A DNA stretch of 9,273 nucleotides from Candidatus Mediterraneibacter stercorigallinarum (GTDB lineage Bacteria; Bacillota; Clostridia; Lachnospirales; Lachnospiraceae), in NCBI GenBank assembly GCA_019116185.1, contig DXCD01000103.1:1-9273 (forward strand), written 5' to 3'. Of this stretch, positions 1 through 6,885 are shown one piece after another; position 1 is the stretch's first letter; the number at the start of each line of letters is the position of its first letter. Under the pieces are notes generated by a model. That model did no database searches. It was not told the DNA's origin and saw only the letters and a program-made list of their open reading frames with translations. The position numbers and the translations under genes were made by a program.

Positions 1-15
1 AGGAACTTTTATCAT
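1..15 (-). CDS. Start of a divergent gene, truncated by the window edge (first five codons)
   Basis: The minus strand has ATG at 15-13 followed by codons for M-I-K-V-P before the window ends. An AGGAG ribosome site at 29-25 lies 9 bases upstream of the ATG, inside a purine-rich GAGA stretch, so the start is credible although only five residues are visible. The product cannot be identified. The gene is divergent from the AraC-family regulator and shares its intergenic region, the usual arrangement for a regulator and its target, so it is a good candidate target. That link is inference. Confidence 0.5.
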
Positions 16-45
16 CTGTAATCTCTCCTCTCTCTTTCTGTGTAT

Positions 46-51
46 ATTCTA
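46..51 (-). promoter_or_regulatory. Possible -10 element of the divergent minus-strand gene
   Basis: TAGAAT on the minus strand at 51-46 lies about 30 bases ahead of the ATG at 15. No good -35 hexamer sits 17 bases upstream, as would fit a promoter that needs an activator. The hexamer overlaps the left arm of the palindrome at 47-77, so a protein bound there would touch the promoter directly. This is a weak call from one hexamer. Confidence 0.3.
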
Positions 52-77
52 ATGTCTTCCATTGGAAATTATTAGAA
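47..77. repeat. 31-bp interrupted palindrome, candidate operator
   Basis: The arms are TTCTAAT (47-53) and ATTAGAA (71-77). The inner arms are TTCCA (57-61) and TGGAA (63-67), centred on T62. Twelve of the 15 base pairs around the centre are symmetric; only 54-56 against 68-70 fail. A further copy of ATTAGAA lies at 110-116. The element sits between two divergent genes and overlaps a possible -10, which suits a regulator binding site, perhaps for the adjacent AraC-family protein. The symmetry is read directly; the role is inferred. Confidence 0.5.
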
Positions 78-165
78 CGGGCATTGTAAAATTTATGTCA
101 TTTTTTGTAATTAGAATGAAGAAATTGTTAAAAACCGTCATTTTCAGCAAAATTCAGGACGAAAT

Positions 166-194
166 TTGCATATAAATATGCTATAGTTTATACA
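166..194 (+). promoter_or_regulatory. Probable sigma-A promoter of the AraC-family regulator gene
   Basis: TTGCAT (166-171) and TATACA (189-194) are separated by 17 bases, about 35 bases ahead of the GTG start. An alternative -10, TATAGT at 182-187, has no matching -35. The spacer contains a perfect palindrome, GCATAT-AA-ATATGC (168-181), which begins inside the -35 and could be an operator, for example for autoregulation. Confidence 0.5.
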
Positions 195-228
195 AGAAGG
201 GAATTCTTATCCATTAGCATAAAGGGGC

Positions 229-1245
229 GTGATTCAGTTGGATAAAGAACTTTTAGAATATCTGGAAAATGTAACGGAACAAGAACAGGAGATCCTGAAA
301 AGCGACCGGCCTGTGCTCTCTTATTTTACAAAGGATGGCAGCAGCGCTGTTGTTGACTCTGATGTCGTAATGAAGCCAATGACCATGATCGACATCATGA
401 AACAGCCGCGGTTTGTATCTCTTCCGGAGCACACCCACAACTATATTGAACTTGTTTATATGTGCAGCGGTTCCACAACCCATATGATCAACGGAACAAC
501 CGAGATCACGATTACTGAAGATGACCTGCTGTTTCTCCCGCAGGGCACGTCCCATTCTGTCAGTTCTGCCGGTTTCCGCGACATAGCCATCCGCTTTGTC
601 ATTCTTCCGGAGTTCCTTCAATACCCGCTGAGCATGCTCAGAGAGGACACTGTACTCAGAAGATTTATTCAGAATGCAGCAGAAAAAAAGCCTTCGGAAT
701 GTGATTTTTTGCAGTTTCATATTCATGATATGCCGGAGGCTAAGAACCTGCTGGAAAATATGATCCGCCTTCTTCTCCATCGCAGAAGGAACAGCCGCCA
801 GGTCCTTCAGGCCACCATGGGCGTGCTGCTTCTAGCTCTTTCAGAGCGGACTTATATGATTACCGTCGGTTCTCCTTCCTCCTATGAGCAGCAGGTGGTG
901 CTGGAGGCGCTCAATTATATAGAAACAAACTATAAAACTGCCACCCTTGCCAAATTCTGCGAGAGCTGCCATCAGCCGGACTATTATATCAGCCGCCTCA
1001 TGAAGAAATATTCGCCTTACACATTCAGCCAGTATCTCCAAAAAAGACGTCTGCTTCAGGCTGCCCATCTCCTCACAGAAACAAAAGAGCCTGTGGAAAA
1101 CATCATCACAGATGTAGGCTACGAAAACTCCAGCCATTTCCACAAACTCTTTCGAAAAACATATAGCATGACGCCAAAACAATATCGCCGGAAATACTCT
1201 CAGACTGACTGGCCGATGTTTGACAGTCCGCACGCGCGCACTTGA
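229..1245 (+). CDS. AraC-family transcriptional regulator with N-terminal cupin sensor domain
   Basis: This is a one-component regulator that probably binds a small ligand, often a sugar or glycoside in this family, and controls nearby promoters. Residues about 60-130 form a cupin-type fold, with the motif EHTHNYIELVY and the segment LLFLPQGTSH. Residues about 225-325 form the double helix-turn-helix AraC domain, with a second-helix signature near ITDVGYENSSHFHKLFRKTYSMTP and the family ending PKQYRRKY. The length of 338 residues is normal. The start is uncertain: GTG at 229 is only one base after the AAAGGGG ribosome site (221-227), whereas an in-frame TTG at 238 is 10 bases away and may be the true start. 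A divergent gene begins at position 15 and is the likeliest target. The gene converges on dtd with 6 bases between stops and no clear terminator. The ligand cannot be told from the sequence. Confidence 0.9.
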   Translation: MIQLDKELLEYLENVTEQEQEILKSDRPVLSYFTKDGSSAVVDSDVVMKPMTMIDIMKQPRFVSLPEHTHNYIELVYMCSGSTTHMINGTTEITITEDDLLFLPQGTSHSVSSAGFRDIAIRFVILPEFLQYPLSMLREDTVLRRFIQNAAEKKPSECDFLQFHIHDMPEAKNLLENMIRLLLHRRRNSRQVLQATMGVLLLALSERTYMITVGSPSSYEQQVVLEALNYIETNYKTATLAKFCESCHQPDYYISRLMKKYSPYTFSQYLQKRRLLQAAHLLTETKEPVENIITDVGYENSSHFHKLFRKTYSMTPKQYRRKYSQTDWPMFDSPHART

Positions 1246-1251
1246 CCTATA

Positions 1252-1699
1252 CTATAAGGTTTCCGAATCCAGCAGGATCGTAAAGGGTCCGTCATTGACC
1301 AGGCTGACCTGCATCTCTGCCCCAAACCGCCCTGTCCGGACATTGGGCACAGACTTTCTGCATTCCCGGATAATATACTCATAAAGCGCTTCCGCCTTGT
1401 CCGGCGCCCCTGCCTCGATAAAGCTGGGGCGGTTTCCTTTTTTACAGTTCGCATAGAGCGTGAACTGGGATACAAGAAGAAGGCTTCCTTCCACATCCGC
1501 AAGGGAAAGATTTGTCTTCCCGTTTTCATCTTCAAATATCCGCAGCCCGATCATCTTTCGTATCATCTTGTCAGCGACAGCTTCTGTATCACTGTCCGAA
1601 ACGCCGATCAGCACAAGATATCCCTTTCCGATCTGCCCGATCAGGCTGTTATCCACGCATACCTGACGCTTCACTCACTCTCTGTATCACAAATCTCAT
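1252..1699 (-). CDS. dtd: D-aminoacyl-tRNA deacylase Dtd, 5' end frameshifted
   Basis: Dtd hydrolyses D-amino acids (and glycine mischarged on tRNA-Ala) from tRNA in the cytoplasm. The body reads open from 1674 to 1252 and carries both family motifs: SQFTL with KKGNRPSF, and NDGPFT with the Gly-cisPro pair. The expected N-terminus is present in another frame: ATG at 1699 gives MRFVIQRVSEAS, matching the family's MxxxIQRVxxAS start. It has an AGGAGAGG ribosome site (1714-1707) and an ATGA overlap with the protease stop. One extra base around 1664-1662 then breaks the frame, which ends at TAA 1651-1649. Removing one base gives 148 residues and puts S-Q at 77-78 and Gly-Pro at 137-138, the positions in Escherichia coli Dtd. 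Translation from GTG 1674 would lack the first strand and give an aberrant MKRQ start. It is a real pseudogene mutation, a sequencing error, or less likely recoding. Confidence 0.9.
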
Positions 1700-2556
1700 T
1701 GTACAGCCTCTCCTGCTTTCTTTTTCTTCTCTCCGACTCCAAAATGGATCATCAAAAGGGTCACGATGAGCAGCGGGACACTGATCAGTATGATCACCAC
1801 CAGTAGCACGTCCGGAAGGAACATGTTCTCCAGATCCACCAGCACTGTTCCGAACAGGTTGTAGATCGCATGGAGTATCATGGGGACAAAAATACTGTCA
1901 TATCTGTATGCAAGGTATCCCAGCAGGAATCCCAGCAGAGCTGTATAGATGCCCTGCACGAGATTCATATGGAAGATCCCGAAAAGTACCGCCTGGATAA
2001 GATTCGCCACGATGAAACTAGCTCCCGCTTTTCCGAGATACTGAAGGATCAGCCCCCGGAAAATCACTTCCTCCACGATCGGAGGCAGGATCAGCGTAGC
2101 CACTGCCCACAGCAGAGAATACTCTGATATCCCGGAGGAATCAATCATCTCCGTATATTCATTCATTACAGACGGCATCAGGGCATTGATCGCCACCATA
2201 ATGAGAGAGGTCACATGCTGCACGGCAAATCCCAGCAGGACCACCCATCCGAAGCATGCGGGAGTAAGCCGTCTTGTATGGGAAGAAACGGTCTGTTTTA
2301 TACCGCGCTTTTCAACAAACGCAAAATAATACCACAGCAGAAATACTGCCCCCGGTATCAGATAGGTCAGGCACGAATAAAGATTCAAGTTATTGAGCAT
2401 AAAATTATAGATTATGTTGACTCCTGCTTCTCCTCCCAGCAGAGCGCCGCCTATCGCCGCTCCCAAAGCGAGGATGACCGAACCTCCGTATATTAACGCC
2501 AGCGTTAACCCAAAAACAAGAAAAGCCATTCCATAATATCCACTCTTTTTCATCAT
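1696..2556 (-). CDS. CPBP-family intramembrane metalloprotease
   Basis: This is a predicted polytopic membrane protein of the CPBP (Abi/CAAX-like protease) family; bacterial members act in peptide processing, signalling or bacteriocin self-immunity, and the substrate here is unknown. The three family motifs are present: EEVIFR, whose paired Glu residues act with the downstream His residues at the active site; FGIFHMN; and ILHAIYN. About seven or eight hydrophobic segments alternate with short loops, and the tail is Lys-rich (GEKKKKAGE). The start is taken as ATG 2556, since GGAG (2565-2562) lies 5 bases before it and 8 before the next ATG at 2553. The longer reading from ATG 2577 overlaps the sigH stop as ATGA but lacks a clear ribosome site. 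Its stop overlaps the dtd ATG at 1699, suggesting coupling. It is cotranscribed with sigH, but a link to sporulation is speculative. Confidence 0.88.
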   Translation of the reverse strand: MMKKSGYYGMAFLVFGLTLALIYGGSVILALGAAIGGALLGGEAGVNIIYNFMLNNLNLYSCLTYLIPGAVFLLWYYFAFVEKRGIKQTVSSHTRRLTPACFGWVVLLGFAVQHVTSLIMVAINALMPSVMNEYTEMIDSSGISEYSLLWAVATLILPPIVEEVIFRGLILQYLGKAGASFIVANLIQAVLFGIFHMNLVQGIYTALLGFLLGYLAYRYDSIFVPMILHAIYNLFGTVLVDLENMFLPDVLLVVIILISVPLLIVTLLMIHFGVGEKKKKAGEAVQ

Positions 2557-2573
2557 TTCATCTCCAGTCTTTC

Positions 2574-3203
2574 TCATTCGTCCCGGCGGAGCATTTTCTC
2601 CGCCTTGTTTTTTATCCTTTGAAGTGCATTATCAATTGATTTCGGACTTTTGTCAAGCAGTTCGGCAATCTTTCTGTAATCCGTGCCCATAAGATGAAGA
2701 TACAGAACATGATTCTCAAGCGCGCTTAAATTCTCTTTGAGCTGTTCTACAAAAGCCTCGGTATACTCTTTCCCAAAATACAGCGCTTCCGGATCATTTT
2801 CCTGCTCCGGCTCAATAGTGTCAATCAGAGGCATCGTCCTGCCGTCTTTCTCAACCTCGCTCTCCTCATACAGAGATACATATGTATTCAGCGGAAGATG
2901 CTTCTTGCGTTTCGACGCCTCGATCGCGCTGTACATCTGGCGGGACACGCACAGTTCGGCAAAACTTGAAAAAGACGCTCCCTGTGACTCGTCATAATCC
3001 CGCACAGCCTTGATCAGGCCGATCATTCCCTCCTGGATCAGATCCTCATTCTCGCCGCCCAGAAGATACATGGCCCGTGCTTTCTTTCTTACCATGGATT
3101 TGTATTTCACCATGATATAATCCATAATATCCCGATCCCCGGCCCTGAGCTTTTCCATCAGCTGTTCATCTGTCAGCCTGTCATATTTTCCCATATTTTT
3201 CAC
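2574..3203 (-). CDS. sigH: RNA polymerase sporulation sigma factor SigH (Spo0H)
   Basis: SigH directs RNA polymerase to genes of the transition to stationary phase and early sporulation. Region 2 lies at about residues 25-100, including EDLIQEGMIGLIKAVRDYD and FAELCVSRQM, then KHLPLNTYVSL as in Bacillus subtilis SigH. Region 4 lies at about 150-205, with the recognition helix in DKSPKSIDNALQRIKNKAEK. The 209 residues fit the family. It follows rlmB, 9 bases after its stop, and overlaps the next gene region in an operon that starts at cysE. In B. subtilis sigH sits in the same neighbourhood, with rae1 (yacP) between rlmB and sigH; that gene is absent here. The start is ambiguous: GTG 3203 is 4 bases from the AGAGG site (3212-3208), while ATG 3194 is 13 bases away. 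Neither spacing is ideal, so translation may be modest or coupled to rlmB. Confidence 0.95.
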   Translation of the reverse strand: MKNMGKYDRLTDEQLMEKLRAGDRDIMDYIMVKYKSMVRKKARAMYLLGGENEDLIQEGMIGLIKAVRDYDESQGASFSSFAELCVSRQMYSAIEASKRKKHLPLNTYVSLYEESEVEKDGRTMPLIDTIEPEQENDPEALYFGKEYTEAFVEQLKENLSALENHVLYLHLMGTDYRKIAELLDKSPKSIDNALQRIKNKAEKMLRRDE

Positions 3204-3212
3204 CGCACCTCT

Positions 3213-3995
3213 TTATAAAGCCTTCTGCATCCGCTGCCGCACGATCTCATATGCCAGGATGCCGCCTGCCACAGACGCATTCAGGGAAGTGATCTCTCCC
3301 TTCATAGGGATGCCTGCGACAAAGTCACAATTTTCCTTCACAAGACGGCTCACGCCCTCCCCCTCATTTCCAATGACAAGTCCGATGGGACCGGTCAGAT
3401 CCAGGCTGTACATAGATTTCCCATCCATATCGGCGCAGACAAACCAGATCCCTTTCTCCTTCAGTTCCTCCATTGTCTTGACCAGATTGGTCACCTTTGC
3501 CACCGGTGTGTAGTTGAGCGCTCCCGCTGATGTCTTAGCGACTGTTGCAGTCAGCCCGACAGCGCGGCGTTTCGGGATAATAACGCCGTGCGCCCCGGCA
3601 ATATTCGCCGTCCGTATGATGGCGCCCAGATTATGAGGATCCTCGATCCCGTCAAGCAGGATGAGGAACGGATCCTCGCCGCGCTCTCTTGCGAGCTCTA
3701 ACATATCCTCAACCTCCGCATAATCATATGCAGCGGCATAGGCGATGACCCCCTGATGCCTGCCGGTCTGGCTGAGCTGGGAGAGCCGTTCTTTTCCCAC
3801 GAAATTCAAGATCGCGCCGTGCTTTTTCGCCTCGCGGACAATGGTGCGGACAGGACCGTCCTGGCAGCCGTCCAGCACGAAGATCTTGTCAATGGTGCGC
3901 CCGGAACGGAATGCCTCCAGAACCGCGTTCCGCCCCTCAATGACCAATGTATGCTCCTTATTCTGTCCTGTTTTCTCTGTATTATTTTCCTGCAT
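3213..3995 (-). CDS. rlmB: 23S rRNA (guanosine-2'-O-)-methyltransferase RlmB, TrmH/SpoU family
   Basis: RlmB adds a 2'-O-methyl group to a conserved guanosine of domain V of 23S rRNA (G2251 in Escherichia coli) using S-adenosylmethionine. A short substrate-binding domain begins with LVIEGRNAVLEAF (about residues 17-29). The SPOUT catalytic domain has motif 1 DPHNLGAIIRTA (119-130), motif 2 GLVIGNEGEGVSRL (205-218) and motif 3 IPMKGEITSLNASVAGG (229-245), the knot that holds the cofactor. I chose ATG 3995, giving 260 residues, because it starts near the usual family N-terminus, has an AAGGGA site upstream and overlaps mrnC by only 14 bases. A TTG-initiated extension to 4049 adds 18 unrelated residues. 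In such overlapping pairs translation is often coupled. Exact substrate specificity within the TrmH family is inferred from context with mrnC. Confidence 0.93.
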   Translation of the reverse strand: MQENNTEKTGQNKEHTLVIEGRNAVLEAFRSGRTIDKIFVLDGCQDGPVRTIVREAKKHGAILNFVGKERLSQLSQTGRHQGVIAYAAAYDYAEVEDMLELARERGEDPFLILLDGIEDPHNLGAIIRTANIAGAHGVIIPKRRAVGLTATVAKTSAGALNYTPVAKVTNLVKTMEELKEKGIWFVCADMDGKSMYSLDLTGPIGLVIGNEGEGVSRLVKENCDFVAGIPMKGEITSLNASVAGGILAYEIVRQRMQKAL

Positions 3996-4470
3996 TCTCT
4001 GCTTTCCCTTCTGTTTCTGCTGACTCCATATGCTCCTCCATGCTTTCAAGCCCGATGGCCACGAGTTCTGTAAGCCGCCCGTATTCCCTGTTCAGATACA
4101 GATATCCGATCAGCGCCTCAAATCCGGTAGCACGACGGTAATCTGTGATGGACTGGTTCTTTGCCGGTGATACGCTGCGGGCGTTTCTCCCTCTCCGGTA
4201 CACCGCGTGTTCTTCTGCTGTCAGATGCTCCTGCATGGCGCGCATCATAAAGGACTGGGCAGATGCCTGCACATACCGGCTCGTCTCCTCATGCAGCTTG
4301 TGTACCTGCCGGTTTCCCCTGCCCGCGACCATCATTTTTATAATCAGGTCAAAGACACAGTCCCCGATATACGCAAGTACAAGCGGAGAGCTTGTACGGG
4401 GATCCACTGTGCCCATCCCCGGTATCTGTTCCATATAATGCTCGAACCCAAATTCTATGCCTTTTTCCAT
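3982..4470 (-). CDS. mrnC: Mini-ribonuclease III (23S rRNA maturation)
   Basis: Mini-III is an RNase III catalytic domain without the double-stranded RNA-binding domain; it cuts both sides of 23S precursor rRNA, with ribosomal protein L3 as stimulator in Bacillus. Signature motifs are LAYIGDCVFDLIIK (residues 32-45, acidic catalytic residue at 37) and KNQSITDYRRATGFEALIGYLYL (104-126, second acidic residue Glu118). No dsRNA-binding domain follows; the last 25 residues form a charged Glu-rich tail, making 162 residues against about 140-145 in Bacillus. ATG 4470 overlaps the end of cysS by 16 bases. The order cysS-mrnC-rlmB is conserved in many Firmicutes, so two rRNA maturation steps are transcribed together with cysteine charging. 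Confidence 0.94.
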   Translation of the reverse strand: MEKGIEFGFEHYMEQIPGMGTVDPRTSSPLVLAYIGDCVFDLIIKMMVAGRGNRQVHKLHEETSRYVQASAQSFMMRAMQEHLTAEEHAVYRRGRNARSVSPAKNQSITDYRRATGFEALIGYLYLNREYGRLTELVAIGLESMEEHMESAETEGKAENAGK

Positions 4471-5861
4471 TTTACTCCTTCTCTCGTATCCTCAAGGATG
4501 ATCCCCTTTGCAAGAAGTTCATCCCTGATCTGGTCAGCCAGCGCAAAGTTTCTCTCTTTTCTTGCAGCCTGGCGTTTCTCGATCATAGCTTCAATCTCTG
4601 CGTCCAGGATTTCTTCTTTCTTATCAATAATGATCCCGAGCACATCTGTCAATGTCTCAAGCCGCGCGTACAGGCTGTCCAGAAATTCTTTCGAACGGCT
4701 TCCGTCTGCTGTGGTATTGATATATTTTACGAGATCAAAGACCGCTGCGATAGCATCTGCTGTGTTAACATCATCGTCCATTGCACGCTCAAAGGAAGCG
4801 ACATATTCTTCTGTCTTCGCATACAGCTCCTTCTCTTCCTCTGTCATCTCCTCTGCGCTTGTGCTGCCCGAAAGGAATCTCAGATTCTCCGCAGCTGTCA
4901 GAATACGCTCCAGGCCGTTCTTTGCAGCCTCCATCAGCTCCGCGCTGAAGTTTAAGGGGCTTCTGTAGTGCGCGCTCAGCATAAAGAACCTGAGCACCTG
5001 AAGATCATATTTCTCGCTGATCTCCCGCACAGTGAAGAAATTCCCCAGAGACTTGGACATCTTGCGGTTATCAATGTTCAGGAAGCCGTTGTGCATCCAG
5101 TATTTCGCAAATTCCTTGCCGTTCGCGGCCTCGCTCTGGGCGATCTCGTTCTCGTGGTGCGGGAAGATCAGGTCCTCCCCGCCTGCGTGGATGTCAATCT
5201 GCTCACCCAGATATTTCTTGGACATCTCGGAGCATTCAATATGCCATCCCGGACGGCCCTCGCTCCATGGCGACTGCCATGCGGGCTCCCCTTCCTTCTT
5301 CGGCTTCCAGAGCACGAAATCAAGCGGATCTTCCTTTTCATCCTCCCCGGTCACCAGCAGCGCTCTTCCGCCGGACTGAAGGTCATCCAGGTTTTTATGT
5401 GAAAGCTTGCCGTAGCCCTCGAATTTCCTTGTACGGTAATACACTGTCCCGTTCTTCTCATAGGCATATCCCTTGTCGATCAATGTCTGGATCATATCCA
5501 CCATGCCGCAGATCTCCTCTGTTGCAAGGGGATTCTTTGTAGCCGGCTTGATGTTCATTGCCTCCATGTCTTTTTTGCACTCTGCGATATACCGTTTCGA
5601 CACTTCTTCCGCGGTCACGCCTTCTTCTATTGCCTTCTTTATGATCTTGTCGTCCACGTCTGTAAAGTTGGAAACAAAATTCACATCATATCCTTTATAC
5701 TCAAAATAACGTCTCACCGTGTCGAACGCGATCATGGGACGCGCGTTCCCGATATGGATGAAATTGTACACAGTAGGACCGCACACATACATTTTCACCT
5801 TTCCCTCCTCCAGGGGGACAAATTCTTCTTTTCTCTTTGACATCGTATTATAGATCTTCAT
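4455..5861 (-). CDS. cysS: Cysteinyl-tRNA synthetase
   Basis: CysS is a class I synthetase that activates cysteine with ATP and charges tRNA-Cys in the cytoplasm. The class I signatures are HIGN (residues 36-39) and KMSKS (267-271). The four zinc ligands that select cysteine are visible: Cys27 in YVCGPT, Cys210 in WHIECSEMS, and His235 and Glu239 in FPHHENE. The HAGGEDLIFPHH segment and the anticodon-binding helical bundle (about 310-400) follow, with the typical C-terminal segment RKERNFALADQIRDELLAKGI. The length of 468 residues is normal. ATG 5861 has an AAGGAG site 6 bases upstream and overlaps cysE by 14 bases. The T-box ahead of cysE has a UGC specifier, so shortage of charged tRNA-Cys should raise expression of this enzyme. 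Confidence 0.98.
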   Translation of the reverse strand: MKIYNTMSKRKEEFVPLEEGKVKMYVCGPTVYNFIHIGNARPMIAFDTVRRYFEYKGYDVNFVSNFTDVDDKIIKKAIEEGVTAEEVSKRYIAECKKDMEAMNIKPATKNPLATEEICGMVDMIQTLIDKGYAYEKNGTVYYRTRKFEGYGKLSHKNLDDLQSGGRALLVTGEDEKEDPLDFVLWKPKKEGEPAWQSPWSEGRPGWHIECSEMSKKYLGEQIDIHAGGEDLIFPHHENEIAQSEAANGKEFAKYWMHNGFLNIDNRKMSKSLGNFFTVREISEKYDLQVLRFFMLSAHYRSPLNFSAELMEAAKNGLERILTAAENLRFLSGSTSAEEMTEEEKELYAKTEEYVASFERAMDDDVNTADAIAAVFDLVKYINTTADGSRSKEFLDSLYARLETLTDVLGIIIDKKEEILDAEIEAMIEKRQAARKERNFALADQIRDELLAKGIILEDTREGVKWKKA

Positions 5862-6534
5862 CGTATTCTCCTTTCTTTTCTATACATCTTATCTCTTTCA
5901 CAAGCCTTCTCAGCTCGCCGTGAAGACGGATATTTTCTTCCTGAAGCTTCCGGATGTCGTCCAGCACCGGGTCAGGCAGATGGATCTGATCCATATCCGT
6001 GCGGGGTACTTTCTTATTATCCATGCGGACAATACGTCCGGGCACTCCCACCACCGTACAGTTCGGAGGCACTTCCTCCAGCACTACAGAGCCTGCCCCG
6101 ATCTTCGAATTCTCTCCGATCGTAAATGAACCGAGTATCTTGGCTCCTGCGCTCACCATCACATTATCTTCCAAAGTCGGATGGCGCTTCCCCTGCTCTT
6201 TGCCGGTTCCTCCCAAAGTGACTCCCTGATACAGGGTCACATTGTCCCCGATCACGGTCGTCTCTCCTATGATAACGCCGCTCCCGTGGTCAATGAACAG
6301 CCCTCTGCCGATCGTTGCTCCCGGATGGATCTCAATCCCGGTCTTCCGGGCTGCCCTCTGGGAGATCCAGCGGGCCAGAAAATAATGTTTCTTCAGGTAC
6401 AGCTTATGCGCCATCCGGTACCTCAGGATCACGCGGAAGCTCGGATACAGTAACACTTCCATGTTAGACTTGATTGCGGGATCCCGCTCCCTGACGACCT
6501 GTATTTCTTCTTTTATATACGATATGATTCCCAT
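5848..6534 (-). CDS. cysE: Serine O-acetyltransferase
   Basis: CysE transfers acetyl from acetyl-CoA to L-serine, giving O-acetylserine, which a CysK-type enzyme turns into cysteine. After an N-terminal helical part (1-60), residues about 66-165 form the left-handed beta helix: IEIHPGATIGRG, then DHGSGVIIGET with the catalytic His83, then QGVTLGGTGKEQGKRHPT. The last 40 residues (DPVLDDIRKLQEENIRLHGELRRL) resemble a coiled coil, seen in many Firmicute forms in place of the feedback-sensitive CysK-binding tail. The length of 228 residues is usual. ATG 6534 has an AAGGAG site 6 bases upstream. It is the first gene of a seven-gene operon, directly behind the Cys T-box leader. Confidence 0.97.
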   Translation of the reverse strand: MGIISYIKEEIQVVRERDPAIKSNMEVLLYPSFRVILRYRMAHKLYLKKHYFLARWISQRAARKTGIEIHPGATIGRGLFIDHGSGVIIGETTVIGDNVTLYQGVTLGGTGKEQGKRHPTLEDNVMVSAGAKILGSFTIGENSKIGAGSVVLEEVPPNCTVVGVPGRIVRMDNKKVPRTDMDQIHLPDPVLDDIRKLQEENIRLHGELRRLVKEIRCIEKKGEYDEDL

Positions 6535-6599
6535 TTTGTTCTCCTTTTAAGGCAGCCTTTTTCAAAAGCTTTCATCATATGCATCCTGCCCGCTGCAAT

Positions 6600-6630
6600 A
6601 AAAAAACCCCGTCCCTTGTTAGAGACGAAG
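6600..6630 (-). terminator. T-box intrinsic terminator before cysE
   Basis: Read on the minus strand, the stem CTTCGTCTCT (6630-6621) pairs with AGGGACGGGG (6616-6607) across a four-base loop, using some G-U pairs, and is followed by seven T residues (6606-6600). Its 5' arm contains CTCTAA (6624-6619 with the loop), which can instead pair with TTAGAG (6653-6648) beside the T-box sequence. This is the expected switch between terminator and antiterminator. Confidence 0.88.
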
Positions 6631-6849
6631 TCATTTCCGCGGTTCCACTCTAATAAAAGAATTGCTTCTTTCACTCAAATGCATGTAACGTATGCGAAAC
6701 GTACCCCGCTACTTTATGATTCACAGGATCAGCTCCCGGGCGCACTTCGCAGTTCCTCCTACACAGGGCTGCTTTCAGCCGATGGCATCCCCTCTCTGAG
6801 TGTTTCCGGATCTGTTACTCTTCCCGTTCTCCGCCTTTTTGTATAACAT
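6600..6849 (-). promoter_or_regulatory. T-box riboswitch, tRNA-Cys specific
   Basis: This leader senses uncharged tRNA-Cys and controls cysE-cysS and the genes behind them by transcription antitermination. The conserved T-box sequence AGAGTGGAACCGCG lies at 6651-6638 and should bind the free tRNA 3' end. Stem I has an AGAGAG segment, a GGCTGAAAGC distal-loop segment and the specifier-loop 3' side GAAGTGCGCCCGGGAGCT; by alignment to the known glyQS leader (GAAAGGCATTCTTGAGC) the specifier codon is TGC at 6744-6742, for cysteine. A second TGC (in AACTGCGAAG) is out of register. AGTAGCG and CGTTAC segments of stem II follow. The right end is the terminator; the left end is estimated from the promoter. 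No part of this 350-base gap appears to code for protein. Confidence 0.95.
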
Positions 6850-6855
6850 ATCCCT

Positions 6856-6884
6856 ATATTATGCAACTTTTCAGATTTTGTCAA
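6856..6884 (-). promoter_or_regulatory. Sigma-A promoter of the cysE-cysS operon
   Basis: TTGACA (6884-6879) and TAATAT (6861-6856) are separated by 17 bases on the minus strand, a near-consensus promoter. It begins two bases after the stop codon of the acetyltransferase gene. The predicted start of the transcript is near 6849, just ahead of the T-box stem I. No separate terminator lies between the acetyltransferase stop and this promoter, so upstream transcripts may also run into the T-box. Confidence 0.85.
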
Positions 6885-6885
6885 C

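Noticed and set aside
1245..1260. Inverted-repeat-like bases between the convergent stops of the regulator and dtd
   Set aside because: The pairing needs a bulge and there is no T tract on either side, so I do not call it a terminator.
3996..4049. Longer rlmB start at TTG 4049
   Set aside because: It adds 18 residues without family similarity, uses a rare start and would overlap mrnC by 68 bases; ATG 3995 fits the family N-terminus.
4207..4968. A 253-codon plus-strand frame across mrnC and cysS
   Set aside because: It is antisense to two well-supported genes, is Ser/Phe/Arg-rich as expected from an antisense shadow, and matches no family I know.
6740..6752. The other TGC (in AACTGCGAAG) as T-box specifier
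   Set aside because: Alignment to the glyQS leader places the specifier after GAA and before the CCCGGGAGC segment, which is the TGC at 6744-6742; both would read cysteine.
6616..6846. A 76-codon plus-strand frame through the T-box region
   Set aside because: The region is explained fully by the T-box on the other strand, and the frame has no domain or ribosome-site support.
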